Positions 15,521 to 23,022 are shown, numbered from the stretch's first letter. The stretch: DNA of 33,633 nt from Streptomyces mangrovisoli (GCF_000974985.2 NZ_LAVA02000115.1:1-33633), one strand, 5' to 3'. Made by a program: numbers and translations. Notes: generated by a model from the letters alone, not told the origin.

Positions 15521-16738
15521 ATGACAGCTATGACCCCTGGCTCGAACATCCCTCTCACCGCCTCCCGGGTGGCGGTGGACGTCGCCGCTCCCGTGCGGCT
15601 CGACGTGTCGGGCCTGCTGCTGACCTCCGACGGCAAGGTCCGCTCGGACGACGACTTCATCTTCTACAACCAGCCCTCCGGACCGGGCGTGACGTACCGG
15701 TCGGGCGGCGGCGCGGCCCCCGACTCGATCACGGTCGACACGGCCGCCCTGCCGCCCGGCATCGAGAAGGTCGTCGTCACGGCGAGCCCGGACGCCGCGG
15801 GCCAGACCTTCCAGGGCATCGAGCCCACGGCCACGATCCGCGACGCGGGCGACGGCAGCGTGCTGGCCACGTTCACGCCGCCGCAGCTCGGCACGGAGAC
15901 GGCCCTGGTCGTGGTGGAGATCTATCTGCGCGGCGGCCAGTGGAAGGCCCGCGCGGTGGGCCAGGGGTACGCCGACGGACTGGCGGGCATCGCCACCGAC
16001 TTCGGCGTGAGTGTGGAGGAGCCCGCCGCCCCGGCGGCCCCGGTCGCGCCGCCGCAGCCCGTGGCCCCGCCGCAGCCGACCGCGCCGCAGCCCGTCCCCC
16101 CGGCTCCCGTCGCGCCGCAGGCACCGCCCGCCGCGCCGGCCGCGCCCGCCCCGGGCGCCGGGAAGATCAACCTGGACAAGGGCCGGGTCAGCCTCCAGAA
16201 GAACCAGACGGTGTCGCTGGTCAAGGGCGGCCGGCCGCTGCTCTCCCTGGTCAAGATGGGCCTGGGCTGGGAGCCCGCCTACCGCGGCGGCAACATCGAC
16301 CTCGACGCGTCGGTCATCGCCTACGGCCCCCAGCGCAACCACGTCGACAGCTGCTACTTCGGCAAGCTGTCCATCCTGAACGGCGCGGTCAAGCACTCCG
16401 GCGACAACCTCACCGGCGAGGGCGGGGGCGACGACGAGGTGATCGTGGTCGACCTCGGCCGGATCCCGCAGGAGGTCACAGGCCTGGTCTTCACCGTGAA
16501 CTCGTTCTCCGGACAGAAGTTCACCGACATCGCCAAGGCGTACTGCCGGCTGGTGGACGCCGCCACGGACGAGGAGCTGGTCCGCTTCGACCTCACCAAC
16601 GCCGAGGCGCAGACGGGTGTGCTGATGGCCAAGCTGGTGCGCCAGTTCTCCGGCGAGTGGGACATGACCGGCCTCGGCGACTTCGTGAAGGCGCGCACGG
16701 TCCGGAACATGGTGGACCCGGGCGCGAAGGCGCTGTAG
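15521..16738 (+). CDS. Protein with two TerD domains joined by a Pro/Ala-rich linker
   Basis: 405 residues. The N-terminal part (about 10-165) is a TerD-like beta-sandwich with the calcium-site segment KVRSDDDFIFYNQ. A linker rich in proline and alanine runs about 166-212. The C-terminal part (213-405) is a complete TerD domain with NIDLDASVIAYG, HSGDNLTGEGGGDDE and FTVNSFSGQKFTDI. TerD proteins bind Ca2+ and belong to tellurite/stress-response systems thought to work at the membrane. No other ter genes lie nearby. A second ATG three codons in is possible, but the N-terminus MTAMTPGSNIPL is usual for actinobacterial TerD. It is followed by a strong palindrome and is convergent with the TetR gene. 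Confidence 0.9.
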   Translation: MTAMTPGSNIPLTASRVAVDVAAPVRLDVSGLLLTSDGKVRSDDDFIFYNQPSGPGVTYRSGGGAAPDSITVDTAALPPGIEKVVVTASPDAAGQTFQGIEPTATIRDAGDGSVLATFTPPQLGTETALVVVEIYLRGGQWKARAVGQGYADGLAGIATDFGVSVEEPAAPAAPVAPPQPVAPPQPTAPQPVPPAPVAPQAPPAAPAAPAPGAGKINLDKGRVSLQKNQTVSLVKGGRPLLSLVKMGLGWEPAYRGGNIDLDASVIAYGPQRNHVDSCYFGKLSILNGAVKHSGDNLTGEGGGDDEVIVVDLGRIPQEVTGLVFTVNSFSGQKFTDIAKAYCRLVDAATDEELVRFDLTNAEAQTGVLMAKLVRQFSGEWDMTGLGDFVKARTVRNMVDPGAKAL

Positions 16739-16755
16739 CCGCACCCCTCACGATC

Positions 16756-16811
16756 CGCCGTCACGCGGGAACGGGCGCCCCGGCCGGGGCGCCCGTTCCC
16801 GCGTGACGGCG
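16756..16811. terminator. 56-bp perfect palindrome, bidirectional terminator
   Basis: Positions 16756-16783 and 16784-16811 are exact reverse complements with no mismatch. As RNA on either strand it would fold into a hairpin of about 26 pairs with a tiny GGCC-centred loop. It sits between the stops of two convergent genes (TerD-like and TetR), as expected for a shared terminator. No U tract follows, which is common in high-GC actinomycetes. Confidence 0.85.
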
Positions 16812-16848
16812 CGCGCCCGCTCGCGCCCCGCGACGGCGGCGGTCGGCC

Positions 16849-17415
16849 CTACGGCCGCAGCCCCTCCGTCAGCAGCAGCAGATAGCGGCGGATGTGCGCG
16901 CCCCGGCCGTCGGCGAGTTCGGAGGCCGTCGAGATGCCGTGGGCCAGGCGCAGCACGTCCACCGGCTCCAGGTCCGGGCGCAGGGTGCCCTCCTTCTGCG
17001 CGGCGCCGACCAGCCGGCCGGCCGCGTCCTTCATGAAGGTCCCGCAGGCGGTGACGGCGGCCGAACTGCCGTCCGTGACGGCCGAGCCCAACAGGGTCTT
17101 CAGGCCGCGCACCTCGATGGTGCCGACGCACACCTCGTACAGCCACTCGATGAGCGCCTCGCCCGGGGGCAGTTCCCGCGCGATCTCGTCCGCGCGCAGG
17201 CCGAGCGCCTCGATCCGGTCGACGTACGCCGCCTCCAGCAGGGCCTGCCGGGTCGGGAAGTGCCGGTAGAGCGTGCCGGAGCCGACCCCCGCGCGCTTGG
17301 CGATGTCGTCGAGGGAGGCGTTCTCCCCATGCTCGGCGAACGCCTCGGCCGCCGCCTTCAGCAGCCGTTCGTAGTTGCGCCGCGCGTCCGCGCGCATGGG
17401 CCTGACCTGCGTCAT
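16849..17415 (-). CDS. TetR/AcrR family transcriptional regulator
   Basis: 188 residues. The N-terminal TetR DNA-binding domain spans about residues 8-55 with the signature ASLDDIAKRAGVGSGTLYRHFPTRQALLEA. The C-terminal helical domain fits the SACE_7040/YbjK-like ligand-binding class. AAGGAG stands seven bases before the ATG. It is divergent from an MFS drug-exporter gene, and the two promoters overlap, so it most likely represses both and is released by a toxic ligand. Confidence 0.93.
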   Translation of the reverse strand: MTQVRPMRADARRNYERLLKAAAEAFAEHGENASLDDIAKRAGVGSGTLYRHFPTRQALLEAAYVDRIEALGLRADEIARELPPGEALIEWLYEVCVGTIEVRGLKTLLGSAVTDGSSAAVTACGTFMKDAAGRLVGAAQKEGTLRPDLEPVDVLRLAHGISTASELADGRGAHIRRYLLLLTEGLRP

Positions 17416-17426
17416 CCAGTTACTCC

Positions 17427-17495
17427 TTGCGAACCGGGGACCCTCTCCGTATCGTACCTGGCATTAAACGGAGACAGTCCCCGCTTTCTGTCTCC
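17427..17495. promoter_or_regulatory. Overlapping divergent promoters with TetR-operator-like repeats
   Basis: On the plus strand TTGCGA (17427-17432), a 17-base gap and TATCGT (17450-17455) form a promoter for the MFS gene. On the minus strand TACGAT (17451-17456) is a good -10 for tetR, so the two -10 boxes share bases. Three copies of a GGGGAC-NN-TCTCCGT-like motif surround them: 17436-17450, inverted at 17468-17482, and a partial at 17488-17495. The second and third also form a GGAGACAG/CTGTCTCC dyad. Confidence 0.65.
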
Positions 17496-17594
17496 GCCTG
17501 ATGCGGCCCGTCTGCGGGCTTGTCCGTGCTGCCCGCATACTCCTCCACCCCCGCCCCGGGACACCAGACAGTGACTCCAGACAGGGAGCGCCCC

Positions 17595-19058
17595 ATGTCC
17601 ACGTCGTCCAGCCCCGCCCCGCCGTCCGGCCCGACCGCCGCGCCGACCGGCCCGACCGCGCGGGAGGCGGGGCCACCGGCCCGGCTCGGCGCGGTGCTCG
17701 CCGTCATCGTCACCGCGTACCTGATGGTGGGCGTCGACTCCACCGTGGTGAACGTCGCGTTACCCGACATCCAGCGGGACCTCGGGTTCAGCCGCACCGG
17801 GCTGTCCTGGGTCCTCAACGCCTACACGCTCGCGTTCGGCGGGCTGCTGCTGCTCGGCGGCCGGATCGGCGACCTGCTCGGCCGCCGCCGCACCCTGGCG
17901 ACGGGCGTGCTGCTGTTCGCCGGCTCCTCGCTGCTCGGCGGGCTCGCCACGGACAGCGCCTGGCTGCTCGCCGCCCGCGCGCTCCAGGGCGTCGGCGCCG
18001 CCCTCACCGCTCCGAGCACCCTCGCCCTGATCACCACCAACTTCCCCGAGGGCCCGCGCCGCCACCACGCCCTCGGCGTGTACTCGTCCATGGCCGGCAT
18101 CGGCGCCTCCCTCGGCCTGGTCGTGGGCGGGATGCTCACCTCGTGGGCGTCCTGGCGCTGGGCCCTGCTGATCAACGTGCCGATCGGTGTCGCCGTCGCC
18201 GCCGCGCTGCCCCGCTTCGTCACCGAGACCCCGCGCCACGCGGGCCGCTTCGACACGGCGGGCGCGCTCACCGGCACGGCCGGGACCACCGCGCTGGTCG
18301 CCGCGTTCATCCGGGTCTCCGAGGCCGGGTGGAGCGACACCCGGGCCCTGCTGGCGTTCAGCGCGGCCGCGGCGCTGCTCGCGGGCTTCACCCTGATCGA
18401 GTCCCGGGCCGGTCAACCGGTGCTGCCGCTCGGCTTGTTCGCCGACCGTGACCGCGCGGGCGCCTACGCCGGGATCCTGCTGCTGCCCGCGGGCATGTTC
18501 GGGGCGTTCTACTTCCTCACCCTGATCACCCAACAGGTGCTGCACTACAGCCCGTTGCGTGCCGGACTGGCCTTCCTGCCGATGACGCTCACCATGTTCG
18601 CGACGGTGCGGCAGGTGCCCCGGCTGCTGCCGCGCACCGGCGCGAAGCCGCTGCTGCTGACCGGCATGGGGCTGCTGGCCGGCGCGGCCGCATGGCTGTG
18701 GCGGCTCGCGCCCGGCGACGGCTACGCGGCCGGACTGCTCGGCCCGCTGCTGCTGCTCGGCGTGGGCGTCGGCCTCAGCTTCATGCCGCTGAACGCCACC
18801 GTGCTCGCCGGGGTGCGGCCGCGCGAGGCGGGCGCGGCCTCCGGGCTGTTGCAGACCCTCCAGTGGCTCGGCGGCACCCTCGGACTGTCCGTCCTGGTCA
18901 CGGTCTACGGCACCGCGACCCGCCAGGCCCACGGCTCCCCGTCCGCCGTCCTCACGCAGGGCGCGGCCCGCGCGTTCGGCGTCGGCGCCCTGATCGCGCT
19001 GACCGCACTGGTGGTGACGGCGGCGACGATCAGGGGCCGGACCCGGAAGGCGGACTGA
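17595..19058 (+). CDS. MFS drug exporter, DHA2 (14-TMS) family
   Basis: 487 residues with about 14 membrane segments. Motifs of the DHA2 drug:H+ antiporters are present: VDSTVVNVALPDIQRDLG (motif D1-like, about residues 47-64), GGRIGDLLGRRR (motif A) and an antiporter motif C-like GIGASLGLVVGG. The ATG at 17595 has GGGAG six bases upstream and gives a short serine/proline-rich N-terminus; the frame from 17520 lacks such a site. It is divergent from and probably repressed by the TetR protein. It ends four bases from the stop of the convergent rsr gene with no terminator between. Confidence 0.93.
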   Translation: MSTSSSPAPPSGPTAAPTGPTAREAGPPARLGAVLAVIVTAYLMVGVDSTVVNVALPDIQRDLGFSRTGLSWVLNAYTLAFGGLLLLGGRIGDLLGRRRTLATGVLLFAGSSLLGGLATDSAWLLAARALQGVGAALTAPSTLALITTNFPEGPRRHHALGVYSSMAGIGASLGLVVGGMLTSWASWRWALLINVPIGVAVAAALPRFVTETPRHAGRFDTAGALTGTAGTTALVAAFIRVSEAGWSDTRALLAFSAAAALLAGFTLIESRAGQPVLPLGLFADRDRAGAYAGILLLPAGMFGAFYFLTLITQQVLHYSPLRAGLAFLPMTLTMFATVRQVPRLLPRTGAKPLLLTGMGLLAGAAAWLWRLAPGDGYAAGLLGPLLLLGVGVGLSFMPLNATVLAGVRPREAGAASGLLQTLQWLGGTLGLSVLVTVYGTATRQAHGSPSAVLTQGAARAFGVGALIALTALVVTAATIRGRTRKAD

Positions 19059-19062
19059 GGCG

Positions 19063-20670
19063 TCACCGGCCGTCGGACGCCCGCTCGGGCACCGTCCACG
19101 GCCAGGCCCCGTCCCGCCCGCTCTCGATCAGCGAGACCATGCGGAACGCCGCGTCCGACAGGCCGCCGAAGGTGTGCCGGCCGGGGCCGCCGGACGGACC
19201 GTGGCCCGCGCGGTAGCCGGCCAGGTTCCAGGTGTAGACCGGCACGTCGGCGGGGACCTGGGCGGTCGGCTCGCCGTGGGGGCTCGGCGCGTACTGCTCG
19301 TCGGTGACGATCAGCACCCGGTCGTGCCCCCGGTAGTGGGCACGCACCGCCCCGGTCGTGTCGGTGCCGCCCAGGTCGCCGAAGCGGCCGAGGGCCTTCA
19401 GCACCGACTCGCCCCGCCGCAGCCGCACCTTCTTGCTGGTGGTGCCGAACTCGACGAGGTCCGCGTCGGCCGCGCGCAGCGCGAGCGCCGTGCCGAAGAC
19501 CGCGGCCGCGTCCGCCCGGGTCAGCTCCGAGCGGTCCGACATCCGCGAGTAGAACATCGAGCCCGAGCGGTCCACGAGCACCAGGGTGCGGCCCGGCAGC
19601 GCGGGCACGGCGGCCAGCGAGTGGCCGAGCGCCTGCTCCAGCGGGTACGACCAGCGCAGCGACGGCGCGTGCCGGTACGCGGCGAGGTAGCGGAAGGGGA
19701 ACTGGCGCGAGCGGGCGACCTGGACCGGGTCGCTGATCCGCGCCGCGACCCGCGCGGCCACCTCGTCGGACACCCCGGCCTCGTCGAAGTTGCGCAGGTT
19801 GCGCACCAGCGCCATGGCGCCCATGGACGGGATCACGGCCTCCCAGGCCACCTTGTCCATCGGACCCTGGAGCCACCCGGCGAGCGCCTCCCAGGTGATC
19901 CCGGCCGCCGCGAGCCGCTCGGCGCCGCCGGCCGACGCGACCAGCGCCCGGCGCTCCTCGACCGGCACCGCCATCAGCTCGCGGTGCGCGCCGAGCACGG
20001 GGCTGGAGCCGGGCGGCAGCGCGGACTCCGGGTGGTGCCGGCGGTCCAGCGCGTACCGGAACAGCTCGCCCTGCCACGGCTTGGCGGGGTCCGGCGACGC
20101 GTGCACCAGGTTGAGGACGTCACCGAAGCGGTAGCCCTTGGCCGCGGTGTCGTACTTCAGCAGCGACTTGCCGTCGTAGAGCCGTCGTACGGCGTCGGCG
20201 ATGCCGCGCTTGACGGGCTTGGGGACGGTGCGGCCGTAGGCCGTGGTCCAGTAGGCGAGCAGCTCGCCGGGCTCGTCCGGGCGGCGCAGCACGGAGGCGA
20301 CGACCTCACGGTTCGTGGGGCCGTCGTCGGCTCCGGCCGCGAGGCGCGCCCGCACGTACTCGGCGGCGCCGACGATCGCGGCGGTACGGATGTTGCCCTC
20401 GCCGCGCAGCCAGCGCAGCAGGCCGGCCGTCCAGGCCGGGTCGGAGACGGCGAGTTCGCGCACGAGCGCGGCGAACCGGTCGTCGCGGTCGGCGCCGCTC
20501 TCGTAGAAGGTCTGCTGCGTGACGAGGTTGCCGATGGCGAGCAGGAACAGCTCGGAGCGCGCGTCCCGCTCGTGACCGCGGCCGCCCTCGTAGGTGCGCA
20601 GCACCCGGCCGGTGGAGGTGACTCGCGAAGTGGGCCGCGCGCGGGCGGCCTTGGTGTTGAATCGCGCCAT
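19063..20670 (-). CDS. rsr: TROVE domain protein, Ro60 orthologue (Rsr)
   Basis: 535 residues, close to the length of bacterial Rsr and animal Ro60. The N-terminal TROVE region (about 1-350) is a HEAT-like helical ring; visible family stretches include FLLAIGNLVTQQTFYESG and the RDLR-type MALVRNLRNFDEAGVS. The C-terminal von Willebrand A-like domain has an intact metal site, LVLVDRSGSM (about residues 383-392), and a later IVTDEQY. Ro proteins bind misfolded RNAs and small Y RNAs that gate or tether them. The 0.5 kb upstream of this gene encodes two Y-RNA-like transcripts in the same direction, the nearer ending only 33 bases before the ATG. A GGGGG tract nine bases upstream may serve as ribosome site. 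Confidence 0.93.
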   Translation of the reverse strand: MARFNTKAARARPTSRVTSTGRVLRTYEGGRGHERDARSELFLLAIGNLVTQQTFYESGADRDDRFAALVRELAVSDPAWTAGLLRWLRGEGNIRTAAIVGAAEYVRARLAAGADDGPTNREVVASVLRRPDEPGELLAYWTTAYGRTVPKPVKRGIADAVRRLYDGKSLLKYDTAAKGYRFGDVLNLVHASPDPAKPWQGELFRYALDRRHHPESALPPGSSPVLGAHRELMAVPVEERRALVASAGGAERLAAAGITWEALAGWLQGPMDKVAWEAVIPSMGAMALVRNLRNFDEAGVSDEVAARVAARISDPVQVARSRQFPFRYLAAYRHAPSLRWSYPLEQALGHSLAAVPALPGRTLVLVDRSGSMFYSRMSDRSELTRADAAAVFGTALALRAADADLVEFGTTSKKVRLRRGESVLKALGRFGDLGGTDTTGAVRAHYRGHDRVLIVTDEQYAPSPHGEPTAQVPADVPVYTWNLAGYRAGHGPSGGPGRHTFGGLSDAAFRMVSLIESGRDGAWPWTVPERASDGR

Positions 20671-20703
20671 GGTGAATTCCCCCGAATTCGTGGGTGTTTC
20701 GTA

Positions 20704-20887
20704 GGGAGGCGCGACAAAGGGAGGGTGCCCGAGAACAGGGATCGGCGACGGTTTCTGTTCACCCGGCGCGTCTTCCGGTTCCGCCACATCGACCCGAAGT
20801 CGATGACGGGATTCGAACCCGCAACATACCGTGCCCCGAAGTAACCGCTGCCCGCGCACCGGGCACCCACCCGGAGTTGCGCCTCCC
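20704..20887 (-). ncRNA. Y-RNA-like RNA with permuted tRNA-Leu-like elbow (RNA 2)
   Basis: Read on the minus strand. Outer 9-bp helix: GGGAGGCGC (20887-20879) with GCGCCTCCC (20712-20704). Inner 9-bp helix: GGGTGCCCG (20868-20860) with CGGGCACCC (20731-20723), separated on both sides by 10-base loops. Inside lies a T arm GCGGG-TTCGAAT-CCCGT (20822-20806), then the 3' acceptor strand CATCGAC, a five-base loop TTCGG, the 5' acceptor strand GTCGATG (20793-20787), TG, and a D arm GCG-GAACCGGAAGA-CGC (20784-20768) like that of tRNA-Leu. T-loop residues TTCRA, U8 and D-loop GG are all kept. The permuted order matches bacterial Y RNAs known to mimic tRNA. It could be a separate RNA or the leader of rsr mRNA. 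Confidence 0.75.
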
Positions 20888-20951
20888 GAGATCAGATCGG
20901 CTGCGGCCTGGGATTCTCTGAGAAAGAAGGAGCCGCCGCCCGCGCACCGGG
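20845..20951 (-). repeat. 19-base direct repeat linking RNA 1 tail and RNA 2 head
   Basis: The sequence CCCGGTGCGCGGGC plus five bases (-GCGG) occurs at 20951-20933 and 20863-20845 with one mismatch in 19. The second copy begins within the inner helix of RNA 2. The first follows RNA 1. It suggests the two RNA genes arose by duplication or share a protein-binding site. Confidence 0.7.
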
Positions 20952-20970
20952 AGGTGCATGAAGTTGTGGT

Positions 20971-21107
20971 GTCCAGAGATCGAGGCCGGCGGAACCGACA
21001 AGGTGCTCTGACCCCTGAGCTACACCGGCGCGTGGTGCCGGTGGCGGGACTCGAACCCGCGGCCGCCCCATTATGAGTGGAAGTAGGTCCTGCCTTCGCA
21101 CCTGGAC
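20971..21107 (-). ncRNA. Y-RNA-like RNA with permuted tRNA-like elbow and encoded CCA (RNA 1)
   Basis: Minus strand. T arm GCGGG-TTCGAGT-CCCGC (21060-21044), 3' acceptor strand CACCGGC, then ACCA (21036-21033), only CGC, then 5' acceptor strand GCCGGTG (21029-21023), TA, and D arm GCTC-AGGGGTCA-GAGC (21020-21005). Every spacing equals that of a class I tRNA, but the halves are in reverse order. The ends can pair: GTCCAG (21107-21102) with CTGGAC (20976-20971), then CGAAGG with CCTCG around a bulged A, then GGCGG with CCGCC. A -10-like TAGAGT ends seven bases before 21107. No anticodon stem pairs inside, so a Y-RNA-type stem replaces it. A GCACC/GGTGC hairpin (20944-20957) follows. Confidence 0.75.
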
Positions 21108-21114
21108 GTGCATC

Positions 21115-21145
21115 ACTCTAGGAGGCGTGCCGTGGGGCGGGCCAA
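21115..21145 (-). promoter_or_regulatory. Possible promoter of RNA 1
   Basis: TAGAGT (21120-21115) is a good -10. TTGGCC (21145-21140) could be the -35 with a long 19-base gap. Predicted transcription start is at about 21108, exactly where the terminal helix of RNA 1 begins. An AT-rich ATTTAAAT palindrome lies just upstream, between this promoter and the stop of the phosphatase gene. Confidence 0.45.
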
Positions 21146-21186
21146 CGATTTAAATGCCGCCGGCCCGCCGGGAATTCGGGGGCGGA

Positions 21187-22632
21187 TCAGCCGCGCTTCT
21201 GCCGCTTCCAGGGGCCGGTGATCGCGAGCATGATGCCGGGGACCTGGATGTTGGCGAACAGGGTCCGGCCGTCGGGCGAGAACGTGACACCGGTGAACTC
21301 GCTGTACTCGGGCGCCTCTTCGGTGCCGATGTTCAGCTCGTTGCGGGCGATCGGGTAGGTGCGGCCGCTGTCGGTGGCGCCGAACAGGTGCTGGACGCCC
21401 TCGCCGTCCTCCGCGATGACCAGGCCGCCGTACGGCGAGACGGTGATGTTGTCGGGGCCGTCGAAGGCGCCGTCCACGGCAGGGTCGGGGTTGACGCCGA
21501 TGAGGACCTTCAGGGTGAGGGTGCGGCGCCGGGGGTCGTAGAACCACACCTGGCCGTCGTGCTGGAGGGGGCTCTCCGCGCGGGCGTAGGAGGAGACGAT
21601 GTAGGTGCCGCCGTCGCCCCACCACATGCCTTCGAGCTTGCGGGCGCGGGTGACCTGGCCGTCCGTGAACTGCTTGCGCACGGAGGTGGACCGCGCGTCG
21701 CGGTCGGGCACGGTCACCCAGTCGACGCCGTAGACGGTGCCGATCCTCGTGGCGCGCGAGAGGTCGTCGACGAACTGGCCGCCGGAATCGAAGCACTTGA
21801 ACGCCTGGAGCGTGCCGGCGTCGTCGGCGAGGGCGCGCAGCCGGCCGCGGCCGTGGTGGAAGCCCTGCGGCGGACTCCAGCGGTACAGGGAGCCGTTCGG
21901 TCCGGCCGCGTCCTCGGTGAGGTAGAGATGACCCCGCTTGGGGTCGACGACGACGGCCTCGTGGGCGTAACGGCCCAGCGCCTTCAGCGGCTTGGGGTCG
22001 CGGTTGGCCCGGCGGTCCTCGGGGTCGACCTCGAAGACATAGCCGTGGTCCTTGGTCATGCCGTTCTGGCCGGCCTTGTCCTCGGTCTCCTCACAGGTGA
22101 GCCAGGTGCCCCAAGGGGTGTTGCCGCCCGCGCAGTTGGTGGAGGTGCCGGCGATGCCCACCCACTCGGCGACCTGGTCGCGCCGCACCTCGACGACCGT
22201 GCAGCCGCCGGAGGCCGCGGGGTCGTAGACCAGGCCGTCGGTGAGCGGGACGGGGTGCGGCCACTTGGCGCGGGGGCCGTTCAGCTCGTGGTTGTTGACC
22301 AGGAGGGTGGCGCCGCGGGGGCCCTCGAAGGTGGAGGTGCCGTCATGGTTGGACGGGGTGAACTCGCCCGACTCCAGCGTGGTGCGGCCGCTGTAGGTGA
22401 TGATCCGGTAGTCGAACCCGGCGGGGAGGGCGAGGATGCCGTCGGGGTCGGGCAGCAGCGGCCCGTAACCGAGCCGGCTCTGCCCGCGGCCCTGTTCCTC
22501 CCCCACGACCTCGGTGTCCGTGGCCGCGAGGGCGTTCGGCGCGGTGGCGAGCGCGCCGACGCTGCCCGCCAGCGCTACGCCGGCCGAGGTGATCGCGGAC
22601 TTTCTGGCGAAGTCCCTGCGGGTGAGCGACAT
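21187..22632 (-). CDS. PhoX-like (DUF839) secreted alkaline phosphatase
   Basis: 481 residues. The N-terminus is a Tat signal peptide: TRRDFARK (4-11), a hydrophobic stretch, and ALA-A cleavage near residue 36. The mature part is a DUF839/PhoX-type beta-propeller with repeated acidic strands, LVNNHELNG, TWLTCEETED and WWGDGGTYIVSSYA, the last two supplying metal ligands in the family. PhoX enzymes are Ca/Fe-dependent phosphomonoesterases exported folded by Tat. AGGAG lies six bases before the ATG. A PHO box about 75-95 bp upstream supports a role in phosphate scavenging. The rsr/Y-RNA locus lies downstream on the same strand. Confidence 0.88.
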   Translation of the reverse strand: MSLTRRDFARKSAITSAGVALAGSVGALATAPNALAATDTEVVGEEQGRGQSRLGYGPLLPDPDGILALPAGFDYRIITYSGRTTLESGEFTPSNHDGTSTFEGPRGATLLVNNHELNGPRAKWPHPVPLTDGLVYDPAASGGCTVVEVRRDQVAEWVGIAGTSTNCAGGNTPWGTWLTCEETEDKAGQNGMTKDHGYVFEVDPEDRRANRDPKPLKALGRYAHEAVVVDPKRGHLYLTEDAAGPNGSLYRWSPPQGFHHGRGRLRALADDAGTLQAFKCFDSGGQFVDDLSRATRIGTVYGVDWVTVPDRDARSTSVRKQFTDGQVTRARKLEGMWWGDGGTYIVSSYARAESPLQHDGQVWFYDPRRRTLTLKVLIGVNPDPAVDGAFDGPDNITVSPYGGLVIAEDGEGVQHLFGATDSGRTYPIARNELNIGTEEAPEYSEFTGVTFSPDGRTLFANIQVPGIMLAITGPWKRQKRG

Positions 22633-22704
22633 GGTGTCTCCTGTGACGGTGGGTGTGCCGTGGAGGGTGGCGGGCGTGCCTCAGCTCGCCGCCACCGTGC
22701 CGTT

Positions 22705-22726
22705 CGCCGCTGAACGCCAGTTGAAC
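22705..22726 (-). promoter_or_regulatory. PHO box (PhoP direct-repeat units)
   Basis: On the minus strand two adjacent 11-base units, GTTCAACTGGC (22726-22716) and GTTCAGCGGCG (22715-22705), match the Streptomyces PhoP direct-repeat consensus GTTCACCCGGC best in the conserved GTTCA. They lie 73-94 bases upstream of the PhoX-like start, a normal place for PhoP activation. Core promoter hexamers were not identified. Confidence 0.6.
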
Positions 22727-22878
22727 ACCGGGCGACCGCGCCGCCCCCTCTTCCATGAATCCGTACAGCCACCCCCACGAACTCCCCAAGCGGCCCCGCC
22801 ACCCACGGCCTGTCAGGCCCCGATCCTGAGCCGCGGACCCGTACCGGCCGCTCGCACGTGCGGGCCGGTGGGGGCCGG

Positions 22879-22962
22879 TCGCGCGGTTCCCCGCGCCCCT
22901 GACGGGGCGCACCCCACAGCCCGCCTCAGGGCAAACCCCCAGGGGCGCGGGGAACTGCGCGA
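22879..22962. repeat. Dispersed long hairpin repeat, copy 1
   Basis: A 22-base arm (22879-22900), containing GTTCCCCGCGCCCCT, and its complement (22941-22962) match with one mismatch around a 40-base loop. Copy 2 lies 144 bp further on and copy 3 near 28.6 kb. Such elements recur between Streptomyces genes. With copy 2 the whole 144-bp unit, including loop and spacer, is tandemly duplicated. Confidence 0.85.
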
Positions 22963-23022
22963 ACGACCCCCACGCAGCCGCACACAACCACGACCTTCGA
23001 CCGCGGGCCCGTGGAGGGCCGA

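Noticed and set aside
21005..21060. A normal tRNA gene on the minus strand
   Set aside because: The T arm and 3' acceptor strand come before the 5' acceptor strand and D arm, and no anticodon stem can be paired between them in normal order. It is not a conventional tRNA, and not a complete permuted tRNA either, since no CAAGG partner for CCTTG lies before the T arm.
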